From contig CM076656.1 of assembly GCA_038496675.1 (NCBI GenBank), positions 22,259,408 to 22,323,407 of the forward strand: a DNA stretch of 64,000 bases, given 5' to 3'. The notes beneath the pieces are model-generated. The model was not told where the DNA came from and did no database searches. It saw nothing but the letters and a program-made list of their open reading frames with translations. This document shows positions 12,946 to 24,843 of the stretch, piece after piece. A program made the translations under genes and the position numbers. Position 1 is the stretch's first letter. Every line of letters begins with the position of its first letter. The DNA is from Rachycentron canadum. Its lineage: Eukaryota > Chordata > Actinopteri > Carangiformes > Rachycentridae.

Positions 12946-15610
12946 CCACTAATGGAAGAGAGGCCAATTCTGCTGTTGCTCTTAATGAGAAATGGCAAGC
13001 AATCGCCGCAGCGCACTCTCACCGGCACGTTGACGCAAATAACAAAAACCCAGAGGTTAGATTTCACCACGGGTGACTTTGGATTGCTATTTTAGAAGCA
13101 GTCGATAGCTATTGATGAGCAAGATGGAGGGGGGGGGCATGCATATTTGAGCGCGTCACATATTGTGGTGAATTTTAAGTGTCAACACAATGGTGTGGTT
13201 TGCGGCAGAGAAATTGTGAATGCGTGTGTATCTACAGGTCATTTCCATTAGGCTGAGAGGTTTAGTAGATGCACATGAATTGATAAAGTCAAGTCATTGT
13301 CATCCCCATTCAAAAAGCCTTGAAATGCAGCCAGTGGGGAAAAAAGATATAATACAATATAAATCAAACTATTAAGCATTCAAGGCTCAGTTTCATTAGT
13401 CTATTGTCATGAAACCGAAGCTGAAAGGTCCGTATCCTTGAGCGGGGTAAATCCTTTTTGTCTTAATCTAACAGAGGCACTAAATCAGTCCAGCAAAAGA
13501 CTCGCCATTATCACCAATGAGATGAAAGTAAATGCATTTGCCTTCCACCCGGAGCAGCCGCCAGAAAACTGACAGTTTGTCTTCAGTTTCTGACCAAATA
13601 ACCAAATTTGCATCCTGACTTTGTGCACGCGTCGACACAGCGGGCCCCGGCTCATTTCTGCAGATGAGTTGGATGGCTGCGTCCACACTTCATTCCTCTG
13701 TGGTGGTTGGGATTCAGTCCTGCCAGATGTTTCAGACCATGTGGGCTTTTTTGTGCCGTTAAACCATTAGTCGGGGATTGTGATCTCTTTCAGCTAAGTA
13801 CCACTCTGAGCTCTGTGTTAAAAGAAACAAGGCACACAACCTCTTTGTTGGAGTTGTCTGTCTGCTTTTATACCTATGTTTTACTCCTGATCTCTTTTTC
13901 AAAAACACTTGTGTGCTTCTAAACAATTGTCAAGTTACAAAAGTGTAATGAATTGTACAAGATAAAAGGTTTGAATGATAGAAGCATTTGAGTGTTGTAA
14001 AATATCTTATGTTTCTAATTGTGTTTCCAAATGGAATATTTGTATTTAGTTGATTACAACTGAAGCAGCGTCCGCACAGGTGTCGCCAAGGCTGTGATTC
14101 ATTTTCAGTCAGTTAGATTTAATCACAAGACACAGGCTTTCTCTCAGTAGCTTCATTGTATTTTTCTCATCGTTCTTTGCATCAAACAGAAACACAATGT
14201 GCATACAATAGAACAGCAATCTCAATTAATGATGTATCAGCTTTCTGAGAAAATTGTAGCCTCGTGTTTTTTTGTCAGTTGGTATCAGCAGCTGTCCAAA
14301 AAGGAAAGCAGTCAGACTGGAACAAAAACCTCAGCGTGGGACAGGATCGATGCATTTCTCTGTAAACTAAGAATGCTGCCAGTTTCATACAAAAGGAGGA
14401 GTCGTCATCTCCAGGCTGTTTGTTGATTCACCTGTTGTTCGAGAGGGACGTTGCATATTAATAGCATGTTTGTCATTGAATAGAATATGGTTTTGTTGTG
14501 AATTCATTAATGCTGCCTTTGTAAATGTTGGCATGGAGAGTACTATAGCAGGTTCAAGGGTATGAGCGCCGTGTTGGATCTGCTCATAAAAACAAATGAG
14601 TCGTCTGAAAAATACCAACAACTGGCAAACCTGGAAAAGAGGAGGAGGAAGGAATTAAAGTGAAAATGGAAAAAAAAAAAAACACAGCAGAAAGCTTTCA
14701 CAGAGCGAACTGTTACAGATGGGAGATGTTGAACACTTTTATTCAACACACTGTGACAACATGCAGTGATAATGTCTGATAATCTAGTTATTAATGACTA
14801 TAGTCTCCTGTTTTCGCCCTACAAAGACACAAACACACATCGCAAATGTGTGTTCATTTCTGCGTTGTTTGTCAGCATAATCTGAAGTTAATTAATGTTA
14901 AAAATATCCAGTTATTTTTATTTCACCTATAAACCGTGTTACTGCTGAGCTAAGCCCAGTTTGTGCCTCCCATCCTACCTAATGAGTACATTTCAAGGTC
15001 GTTCGACACCACTCACTGTTGTTATATTTCCAGAATCATCAAATTTGAATCTGCAAACCATCCAGATGGAAAAATGCTCCGTCCCTCTGCACAGTTTAAA
15101 AGATTTAACTGCTTTTCAAGTTGCACATATTTTTCCTCATCCAACCAAGGATGTTTGCTGGAAATGGAAACTCCTCGTTTAATTTGTATGTTTTTTAACT
15201 GAAAATAAAAGAGTTAATCAATTCATTTTACCCTTTTTAAACTTTCCAGTATTTTATAATTAACCGTCCAGAGTGAGGGCGGCTGCCATGTTCCTCTTGG
15301 TTGTTTAAGAACCTTTTGGGGTTTTCAAAGATTTACTGTGTCTTTATTTTTAGCTCTGTGACCTGAATGTAATAAATCATGAGGCACAAACTGGGGTCAT
15401 CTATAGACTCAAGTCGAGTCGAGCTCCTGAAAGCCACCATCAGGCCAAAGAGATACATGACACTGTATAAAACAGTTATTCTTCAATCAGGGTTTATGGA
15501 GTTGTACATGAGAATAACGAAGCATTCTTATCATAAATTATTTATAAATGTCCCAAAACACACAGTGCAGTTGGTATTTGACAGTTTCTCTGTGAACGTA
15601 CACACCACAC

Positions 15611-15611
15611 T

Positions 15612-15646
<35 letters not shown>
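15611..15646. repeat. (AC)n microsatellite with a CGCGCG start
   Basis: A short alternating CG block leads into about 13 AC units. Alternating purine-pyrimidine sequence of this kind can adopt Z-DNA. Confidence 0.85.
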
Positions 15647-15885
15647 TTTATGATTTTAGCTGAGGTATAAAAATCACCAAACTGGCAATCCCTATTTCAA
15701 CTTCCAATTTCATGTGCTAGATGGAAGTGAACTGCGATGAAAAGACTGAGGCTGTTGACTCCAATTTTCTGAGGAGTCCTCCAGCTTAATTGGTCAAGCT
15801 CTTATCCCCCAGCCCACCTCGGCTTAGCCCTGGAGGAGATTTTCTCCACCTATACCTCTGCCTTCATTTCCTCCTTTCTCTCTCT

Positions 15886-15922
15886 GCCCCCCCACCCCCC
15901 CACCACCCACCCACCACCCACC
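15886..15922. repeat. C-rich (CCCA)n tract
   Basis: Runs of C separated by single A or CA bases. The minus strand is therefore G-rich with several G-runs and could form a G-quadruplex. Confidence 0.7.
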
Positions 15923-17203
15923 CTCTGAGCAGTAATCGGAAGAGACTGATGGGGGAAGAGAAAAAGAGTTAGACTCTCTCTCGCTCTCCCTCAGGCAGGA
16001 GAGACTGCTGGCTACTTGGTTAATGAACGTCGTGTTCGTTTGTCACGCTTATCAATCACCGCATGTGTAGGTGTCATTTCAACATGTCTCCTCATCTGCC
16101 ATTGTTGTTGATGATGTTGTTTGTTCCCACATCGTGTGATTGTACCTGAGTCATGGAGCAGAGATGCAGGGAAATTGGAGCTAAAGGTGCGACCTGAAAT
16201 GTGGGTGTGTGATAACAGCTTAAAATGCAGGGGAATAATGTTGAAGCCGCATGAAGAGGGCAGTGCACTGCTTTTTAGCAAATTCTCATAAAACAAGTTG
16301 TGTCTGCCTTCGATATTCAGCTGGGTTTTATTTATTTTTTATTTTTTGCAGCTGTTAAAACTTTAAAGATGAACAAAACCAAGTATTTTGTATGACATAG
16401 TTTTTAGGTGCTTTGATCTTCAAACACTCACGTATCAAAACATGCTGAATAAATTCAACACGGTGAGGTTGCAGTGTCCTTTATTTCTCCCAAAAGCATC
16501 CTCATAGTTTTGCGCCATTTACCTATCGTTTGAATGCCTGCATTTCCATATTTAAGCAGTTAGAAAAGCCATTAACATTTTCCAGTTGCACTGCAATAAG
16601 GAAATGTTTGGCGCCGTGGCAGCCGTCATCCTGCAGCCCAGCGGGCAATGGACTTTATACCCACCCGCTCACAGCCCTCCCACCACCACAGACTCCTGTA
16701 GGAGACCAGATGCACTGCGAGGGACATTCATCCCTGGATGACTGAGCCCAGTGGAGGCCCACAGGATGATACATGCCCCGGGCAACGTTAAAAATGACAT
16801 AAGATAAATAACTAATTAGCTGACTCACAGTTTAACACAGTTGTTAACACCAACTATTCCATCATTTGGGAGGATAAGTGAAGGAAATGTGTGAGAATAG
16901 CTGGACAATTCACAGGAGTGTGTCCCTGCAGGACGATAACTTGATAACGTCCTCAAATGGAGCAGTGAAGATGAATTGGACGTCTAAACTGCAAAATTTC
17001 TTCCTTTCTCTTCCCACCTCCTCCTTTAAGGGGGGTGGTTTTTTGCTGCACTGTAGCACCAAATTGCCATATTTCATCTGTTTGATCTGATTGTTGATCA
17101 GTATTAGAGAGACAGGAAGTAACTCTTGCACCACTGAAGAGTCACTTTTCAGACCTGGGTTTTGGATCTTTTAGCAGTTTGCTGTCTCGTCTCAGCGCTT
17201 GTG

Positions 17204-17205
17204 AA

Positions 17206-17251
<46 letters not shown>
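17204..17251. repeat. A-tract followed by (TA)n microsatellite
   Basis: About 11 A bases lead into about 18 TA units. Strongly AT-rich and self-complementary, so it can extrude a cruciform and is likely to be length-polymorphic. Confidence 0.9.
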
Positions 17252-17257
<6 letters not shown>

Positions 17258-19431
17258 TAGTTGTTGATCAGAGCCCAGAGATCTTAGGTGGTGATGAGCT
17301 AAACACTGAGCAGGGTTCAACATGAACGTTTATTCCTACAAATCATGTCACATAAATCTCTAACAATATCCCATCTGCGGGAAACAAAGAGAATAGTAAT
17401 CCATGAAATGAAATAGCTGTGAAAAGCGAATGTGTTTTATCTTGGCAAGTGAGCAAGCTGTGCGAGAGGTCGGCTGCCATTTACAGTACGTGAAATGATG
17501 CGTTGCTCTTCTGAATGAGAGAAAGGGTCCAAGTCAGTCTGGAGCTGTGAGGGAAAGATTGCATGTCAAAAGATATGTTCCACAGTAATGGAGGAGTGTC
17601 TGAGAGCTCATGAAATGATTCACTGGTGAATTCATGCTCAAGTATTAATCAGATAGCACCCGCCTGCCTGTTTGAAGAAAGAACTAAAAAGAAACTGCCT
17701 TCACATATCAGCTCCCCCAGGACTACTTGAAGTGGAAACATTTGTGGAAGAAAAGATTAATTCGACCATTTTTCCACCAATATACCGATGGAAAAGGCAT
17801 ATCATTCCACGTATGAATACTGACTCCTACACAATTTCCCCTACAAATAGAGTGAAATCAAACAAAAGCAAATGTTGTATTGTTGTTGGTATAACAGTGG
17901 CAGCACAGTCATTACACAGATCACAGCATGGTGTGGACCAGGTGCACCCCCCTTTCCCCTGCAGCTGAAATGGCCATATTGAGTTCCCATGTAAATGGAT
18001 TAAAATGGAGAGTCTAAGTAGGCTTCTGCACTGTTGCCTGGCCTAGATACAGCAGTTCACTGCAACAACTCAAAGCAGAAGTCTTTTTGTGTGCGTTGAA
18101 TGCGTGCGAGGCGTAATCATGGCTGCCGTTGTTTCCCCTGTGACAGATAAGCTCCTCCTCTGCCACCAAGCCTTGTGGAGGAAGTTGGTTTGTACCTTTG
18201 TGGGGAGTATAAATAGTTTTGTCGCTGCAAAGTGCAAGTCTCACTGTTTGTGTGTCAAAACCACAAAGCTGAAAGCAACCCTGCGTCGCTTTGACACGAG
18301 CAGCTTCGCTTTGCCACAAACCTGGTCACAGCTTATCTGAAATAAAGCGCCACGACATGTTTTTTATTTATTAGTTTGAACTTCAGATCAAATGAGCAGT
18401 AATGTTTACAGTACAGCGATATCTTAATACCAAATGGCTTCAAACAATTTATGCTGCACAGCAGAAGATGGAGTTGGGAAATAAAAAAAAAAAAAGGCTA
18501 AATTTCAGGGTCGATAACCTTATCAACACCAGGATAGTCTGTCCCTTTTATTACATGGACCTGTTTGAACTTCACATCAGTATATTAGGTATATTAGGTA
18601 CTATTGAATCTGCAGGAACATCTTCACCACATATGTGACTAAGCATAAAATCTACTCCGTGTGACATTTTACACATACGCTTTATGTTGCCGTGCTGGTG
18701 GATACGCACTAGACTGAACATTTATGGACGTCACATTATTCCTTCCCCCAAATGCCACCAGTGGCTCAGCCTGAAATGAGTTCATGAGGTAATCAGATTG
18801 GGACTCTTGAGTTCGCTCTTTAAAGGGATCAAAGGCGGACTGAAAGTTTCCCTTTTCATGCAGCCTAAAAGAAGGACATAATACGGCAAACTGTGCTCCT
18901 GCCTATGGAGAGGGGAAAATAGAGTTAAACTGATGTGATTTAAGAACTACCCGGCAGGTGCAGATGAAATTATGGGTGCTAACTGAGCGTGGTGTGATCT
19001 TGCACCATCAAAGTGAGACACGGCCAGCTGTTTCGTGTACCAGAGGTCTGATGAAAGTTCTTTTACCCGGTCACAAAACACCTCTGGGGCTTTGGAGCAG
19101 CCTGGGTTCCCAGGTTCCTCTTCATTTTTTGTTTTTTTTTAACCCATGCAAATCTGAGGTGACTAGGAGGGTGGGTGAGGTGGATGGGATGGGGGGGGGT
19201 GACACTTGTTGTTTATGAGCATGTGGAGGTTGCATCTTGCCACAGAGACACCGGTCCTCAATGCATGGAGAGGATTTGTCTCCATTCCCTGTCCTTTTGT
19301 CTTTGCATGCATTTTTTTCTTTTTTAATTTTATGTCTCCATTCTGTTAATAATACATGAATGTCCTCTTTCCCTCCCCCTCCCTCCCCCCACCCCCCCCA
19401 ACCCTCCTCTCCTTCCCTGTAGCAATTATTG

Positions 19432-19773
19432 NNNNNNNNNNNNNNNNNNNNNNNNNNNNNNNNNNNNNNNNNNNNNNNNNNNNNNNNNNNNNNNNNNNNN
19501 NNNNNNNNNNNNNNNNNNNNNNNNNNNNNNNNNNNNNNNNNNNNNNNNNNNNNNNNNNNNNNNNNNNNNNNNNNNNNNNNNNNNNNNNNNNNNNNNNNNN
19601 NNNNNNNNNNNNNNNNNNNNNNNNNNNNNNNNNNNNNNNNNNNNNNNNNNNNNNNNNNNNNNNNNNNNNNNNNNNNNNNNNNNNNNNNNNNNNNNNNNNN
19701 NNNNNNNNNNNNNNNNNNNNNNNNNNNNNNNNNNNNNNNNNNNNNNNNNNNNNNNNNNNNNNNNNNNNNNNNN
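19432..19773. other. assembly gap (342 N)
   Basis: An unbroken run of N. The left flank (about 19370-19420) and right flank (about 19788-19810) are both C-rich with several CCCCC runs. Open frames running across the gap are artefacts. Confidence 0.99.
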
Positions 19774-20188
19774 CATCTCCCCACAAACTACCCCCCACCC
19801 CCTTACCCCTCCCTTGCTGTATTCTGCCGCTTCCACATTCCAGCCCAGAGTAATCCCCTCTGCCTGGTCGTCTTTTCTCCCTCTCTAATGGTTTTAAGCA
19901 AGTCCCAGAATGTAATCTCTCATGCTGGTTACATTATTTTTGCTTAATACTTTTCACACGCACAGCAACATGCAGACACGGACTCACACTGAAAAGCTTT
20001 CACTGGCACGGACGCACACAATAGACCTCGAAATGAAAACATGTTGAAATATTCAAACGTGCTCAAATGTACCTGCACAGTGCAAACACAATCACATGCA
20101 AGGATTCATATTGCATGAGGAATCTGAAGATATTTTTTTTTTTTTTCACTCAGCTCCGTGGCCAGACGCCAACGTCTTCCTCCTGGGA

Positions 20189-20212
20189 TTTTTTTTTTTT
20201 TTTTTTTTTTTT
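20189..20212. repeat. poly-T tract (24 T)
   Basis: A pure T run; a second, shorter T run lies at about 20131-20146. It could be the A-tail of a minus-strand retroelement, but no body or target duplication was recognised. Confidence 0.8.
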
Positions 20213-21399
20213 GAGGCACAGCCCCGGATTAGCACGTGCTCGCTTGCGTGCGTTCTCTACCTGTCTGTCGGAGCCAAATATAATTATCTGTGGAGATTCT
20301 GTCAGATAACAAGTTAAAATAAGCTCAGCAGCGACGAACAGTCCTGGCATGGCCCTGAACTCTCATTTGATGTAACACTTGCAGAACAAATGACAATTTC
20401 ATGGTCCAAAGGAACACCAGTGGTTTCAATCGTGGAGATAAACTCACTCACTGACCCACTGTTCTTGTTTTGTTCCAAGTTGTATTTGAAGTTAATTTTT
20501 TGATGGTGCCCTCACTAAGTGGCTCGGCAAAGGGAATTATTTTAGATCCCTGCAAACGCTTCTGTGTCCCAAACGTTGTTTAATCACTTTTAATAATTAA
20601 TTTTAACAGGTTATTATCTCTTTTTATTTCCCCTGTGAGCCTGTGAGTTTGGAATGATGTGCTCCCAAAATAAGGAATGAAATTTGAGTCTTGTGAGTCA
20701 AGTCAAATCAGGCAGATCTAAAGTAGAAAAATTGCTCACCTACAGCATGTTTCAGTCCATTGATTCAGGGCAAATGACAAAAAAAATCAAATTACAGAGA
20801 GAAAACAATGTTAATAGGCAACATCAGTCATTGTGCTTTTATTTCTAATCTTGCTATGCCAGTACTACTCTAATAAAATTGGTTCAGATGTTAATGTGCA
20901 GGTTAATTGGATCCTATTTGGTGCTAGATATTAGATTGTTTTGACTCAGAGCTTGTATAATCTGATCTTTCAAAGACAAAACAGTGGACGGTCCCTCTGC
21001 CACAAGGACAGTTTTAACTGGAAGACTTAAATCAGAAACACACGTTTTAAAAAACAGAAAAAAACAAAAATGTTTTTTCAGAGTCAGGAAGTAGTATGCT
21101 GAAATAAATGGACCAGGGGTTGCTTGAAAGACAGGAAAATAGTTCAAAGGGTTGAATAAATTTAAAAAAGAATAAATAGAACGTGTATGTATGAGTTGAA
21201 AGTAGAGAAAATAGTCCAGAACTCATTTTATTGATGAATCCAGTGTGAATTTCTAGACTAACCAAAGCATAAATTATGGTTTTGAATTGAATAGTAATGC
21301 TCTTCAGCTCCTGAAAAAGATTTATCCCTGACTCCTTTTTAAAAGTGACGACATGGCACCAAGTCATTTATCTGAAGGGGTCAACAACAGCCACTTGAA

Positions 21400-21965
21400 G
21401 CTCTTATCAGCAAAAGAAAAGACATGATGGTTCACACACGTACGAGAAGGAGATCCCTCCCTACCAAGAAGGAGGTGGAGATGGTGGACTCATAACTCAT
21501 GAATATAAACTAGTCACACATCACCACCCTGTTCAGGAGAAGCCATCACAGAAAGTTCTTGTGAAGAAACTGAGCTCATTCAGAGTTCACAACAGGCTTC
21601 AGAGGCCCCGGGCGCTGTTCTTGGCTGTAACGTGTTGGGGAGGCGGCATCAACACTGACGGTGCCAGCGAGGATGGAGGGCCAGCTCTGTGGTGGGGCTG
21701 GAACTGCACAGTCTACAGGCAGAGGTAGAGAGGAGGATGACGGACATGACGAACACCATCCTGGACGATCCCTCCCACTCACTCCGTGACGAACTGTGAC
21801 AGATGGACGGCGCATTCAGCACCCAGCTCATCCCACCACAGAGCAGGCTGGAGCACTTCAGGCGTTCACGTGTACCCGCTGCTATCAGACGCCATCGCCG
21901 CCCCGCCACCCCCTCATTATCTCTAAGTGGTCCAAGATCCGGACTCAGTGGTGAGGACTGAAAAT
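21400..21965 (+). pseudogene. decayed 3' end of a non-LTR (LINE) retrotransposon
   Basis: Conceptual pieces in shifting frames match the region after the reverse-transcriptase core of fish LINEs of the L2/CR1/Rex1 type. About 21475-21490 gives VEMVDS. About 21565-21655 gives KKLSSFRVHNRLQR, followed by FLAVTCWGGGI. About 21735-21900 gives MTNTILDDPSHSLRDEL, then LEHFRRSRVPAAIRR. From family knowledge, the corresponding intact motifs are a KLxSF block, a TCWGG block, an ILxDPSHPL block and a final RxRxSFxPxAIR block. The order is correct for the + strand. Several frameshifts and a stop after the DPSH motif show it is dead. The upstream RT and endonuclease parts are missing, which is the usual 5' truncation of LINE copies. 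The clade assignment is uncertain. It lies sense-oriented within the last negr1 intron. Confidence 0.6.
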
Positions 21966-22019
21966 GGACTTTGTTGCATGAATTTGACTGACTGATCCAT
22001 GAACCCCACCCCCAGAACC

Positions 22020-22930
22020 GTAGGGTAAAAAGTTTGAAAATTTGGCACGCTGGTTGAAGACACTCCCATGATGCTTTTCACAAAGTTTCAAGTCTTTGCC
22101 TTAAATTATCTGGGACCACCAACAGGTCGAAGTTGGAGGTGCTTTCACACATGTAACCTTTGAACTGTATGCCTCATTTTCAAAAATGAGGTACCATCAG
22201 ATTCCTTAGACCCAGCGGAGGTGACTGCATATTTCCACCATTTTGGATTTCGTGTAAAAGTTTTTATATTTATTTATTTATTTATTTTGCTTCTCCTTGG
22301 GCAAAATCTGAGTCTTGCAAATTGTGGCAACAGGAAGTGAGGTCATATCTCAAAGACACTTTAATATATAACAACTAAAGGTAGAGGTAGCTCCGGAAAT
22401 GTTCCTTGTGTATCTTAAAATCCAAATTCTTAATATCAACAAAGGGCCAAAGGTTTAGAAAAGGAAACCTGTCATGTGACAGCCTAATTGATGTCGGTGC
22501 CATTTTGGATTTTACCAAAAGTTGTGTCATTACGCCTCAGAAGGCGCAGCCGCTAAACAGGAAGTGAGGTTGTATCAGTGACAGCTTGAATATGTCCAGC
22601 CCAAACTTTGGACATGGTCTCAGGAACCTGTTTCACTTGGCCTTGAGGGGGTGCTGCAGTAAGAAAAAATAGATCTTAGCTAATAGCCCTCGGCATGTTT
22701 GTCTTTCAGTTCTTGTGTGTGGTAACACTGTCCGGGTCTTACTGATGCTGCTGCCATTTCGGTTGCGATCAGTGTTTATTTTGCTGCTCCTTGGACAACT
22801 TTTGTCCAATCGTCACCAAAGTTGGCACAGATCTTCAGAAAGTTATCACGTGGATTAATGACCTTTGATTTATGGAAGCATTAAACCATAGCAGCCAATC
22901 AAAAGGTGCCAAACAAGCAATCAAGTCATA
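22020..22930. repeat. probable interspersed repeat with internal repetition (unclassified)
   Basis: Segments recur inside the block. AGGAAGTGAGG followed by a TATC-containing stretch occurs near 22331 and again near 22559. A phrase like TTATTTTGC plus CTCCTTGG occurs near 22283 and again near 22777. Phrases such as GGCCTTGAGGGGGTGCTGC, and a CCAATCGTCACCAAAGTTGG stretch near 22808, resemble a repeat I have seen in many fish sequences. No ORF, tail or terminal repeat is evident, so the class is unknown. Confidence 0.4.
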
Positions 22931-24823
22931 TCTTGGCCAGTCTTTAATCGGCTATTGAGATAATGTCATTATGTGTCTGTGGCAACTCTGAAACCCATCT
23001 AGCAGTGCCTCCAAACTATCACCACCAAAACAATATCACTTTATATTTCAATATATTATTACATTGGTGAGAGTATGTTACTCTTTCAGTCACTAAATTT
23101 GACCTTGTATAGTTTCTTCTACACCTACACTCTATAGCTTGAATTTCACACTAAAGATCAATTAAAATTATCTCCTATCTGAAGAGTTTGTTGTTCACAC
23201 CTGTCAGGGAACCACAGAGACATATAGAAACCATGTGTCGCTGCTCTCACCTGCACATGAGCGTTTAGATTGCCTGTGTAAACAGTGGAAATTTTCCACA
23301 GTTCGTTGACAATAAAGGTCTTAAGCTTGTTTCTTCTTAACCATATGGATTTGTATGTATTTACCTAAACACAAAGAACTACTCCAAAGCAGCTGGCGTG
23401 GTGCCACCCTGTCATCCCAAAGAAATGTAGATCTGTGATAATAACATATGCCGCCACAGGCTTTCACTTCCGTTTATTTCTGCAAATCACTTGACAGTAG
23501 AAAAACAATGTTCTTAACACTGTACTGAGCTGGATTTCTTGTCTTTGTGAGGCATAGTGTACTGTGCTGCTGGTTCAAGGAATATTACATGCATTATACA
23601 TAATGTGTGTGGCTCCATCTGATTCCCATGTGTCACTCCCAAATAAACAAAACTCAGCAGCCCCAAGTGCAGCAAAGTGAAGATGATCCTCGTACTGTTT
23701 CGCTCTCATTCTACTAACGCTGCTCATTGCCCTCATTTTTCCAACAGGATGATGTTTTTTTTCCCCAATATCTAGTATAATCAGACCTAATTATAGAGGA
23801 GGTAACACTAATGCTGTCATGTATCTTAGAAGCCTGGCATGTGAAACATTTATTTGACCCTCCCCCTGACCCAGTATGAAGAGGTATTTAGATAAGAAAC
23901 TGAGATTAATGAAGGTTTGTGTGTCTTGGTGATACCGTACAGTCGGCCATAAAACACGGATGCTCCATGTGACGATTTCTCTATGATGGAGAAACCTTTA
24001 AGAATTGTCAACTTTTAATCCAGAACAATGCTCCACGTTAGATTTCTTTGTTTAGATGTTTGGAAGTGATCTCACCAGCTTAATGAAGCCCATTCTGTGA
24101 TTGATTTAGAGCAAAGGTAGGCCATGTATCTTTCTCAATCCAAGGTCCAGACCATAACATCAAAGAGATAATCTATTTTATTAAGTATTCTTTCTAAGTC
24201 CTCCAAAATTCAAAAGCCACTCACTCCACTCCCCAAGGCCCAGGGAGCAGTGTTAATCAAATTATTTTAGTGAGCATGTAAAGCTTCTTTAATCAAAGGA
24301 TAGCTGGCTAATTTCTGTCTGAAACTGGGGTAATGTCTTCTTTGGAAGATGACTTTAAACATGGTGAGGTTGTGCTTTTCCTTTTTGCAATTCTTTATTT
24401 TGTTATCTGATGTTGGTACAAGTTGAACCCTAAGGCACATTTTGCTGACATTATACTGCGCAAGGTCCTCAATAAATAAACAACTTGGCATTTTTCTCTT
24501 AAGTTCTAAATTTATATTCTCTCTTGGCTATCACTTTGTAAATATTAGACTAACTATTACTGGAAAAGGCTCATAAGCACATTTAGTCCATCTTTGAAAC
24601 CATGTAATGCATTAGTTTGGTGATTAAATCTGCAGCTGACTGTTTTTCAAAATAGTGTTGCAACATTTTCTAACTTTAGCCCTAATACATAATGCATCCT
24701 TAGCTGTGTTCATTAAACTTTGAAAACTTTTGGACTTTTTATCATGTTTTTTTTTTTTATGTTGGCCTCAGCGGGAATTGATAGGGATAAAAGAGTATCA
24801 GTTGGAAGTAACATCTTAAAAAG

Positions 24824-24843
24824 TTTTTTTTTTTTTTTTTTTT
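24824..24843. repeat. poly-T tract (20 T)
   Basis: A pure T run in otherwise unique AT-rich intron sequence. Confidence 0.85.

Noticed and set aside
12618..13076. 152-codon + strand open frame
   Set aside because: It is rich in Ser, Leu and Pro because it crosses a CT-rich simple repeat. It has no recognisable domain or splice context.
19122..19947. Long open frames across the gap
   Set aside because: They consist largely of N and have no evidential value.
20131..20212. T-runs as the tail of a minus-strand retrocopy
   Set aside because: No element body, target duplication or gene-like sequence is found next to them.
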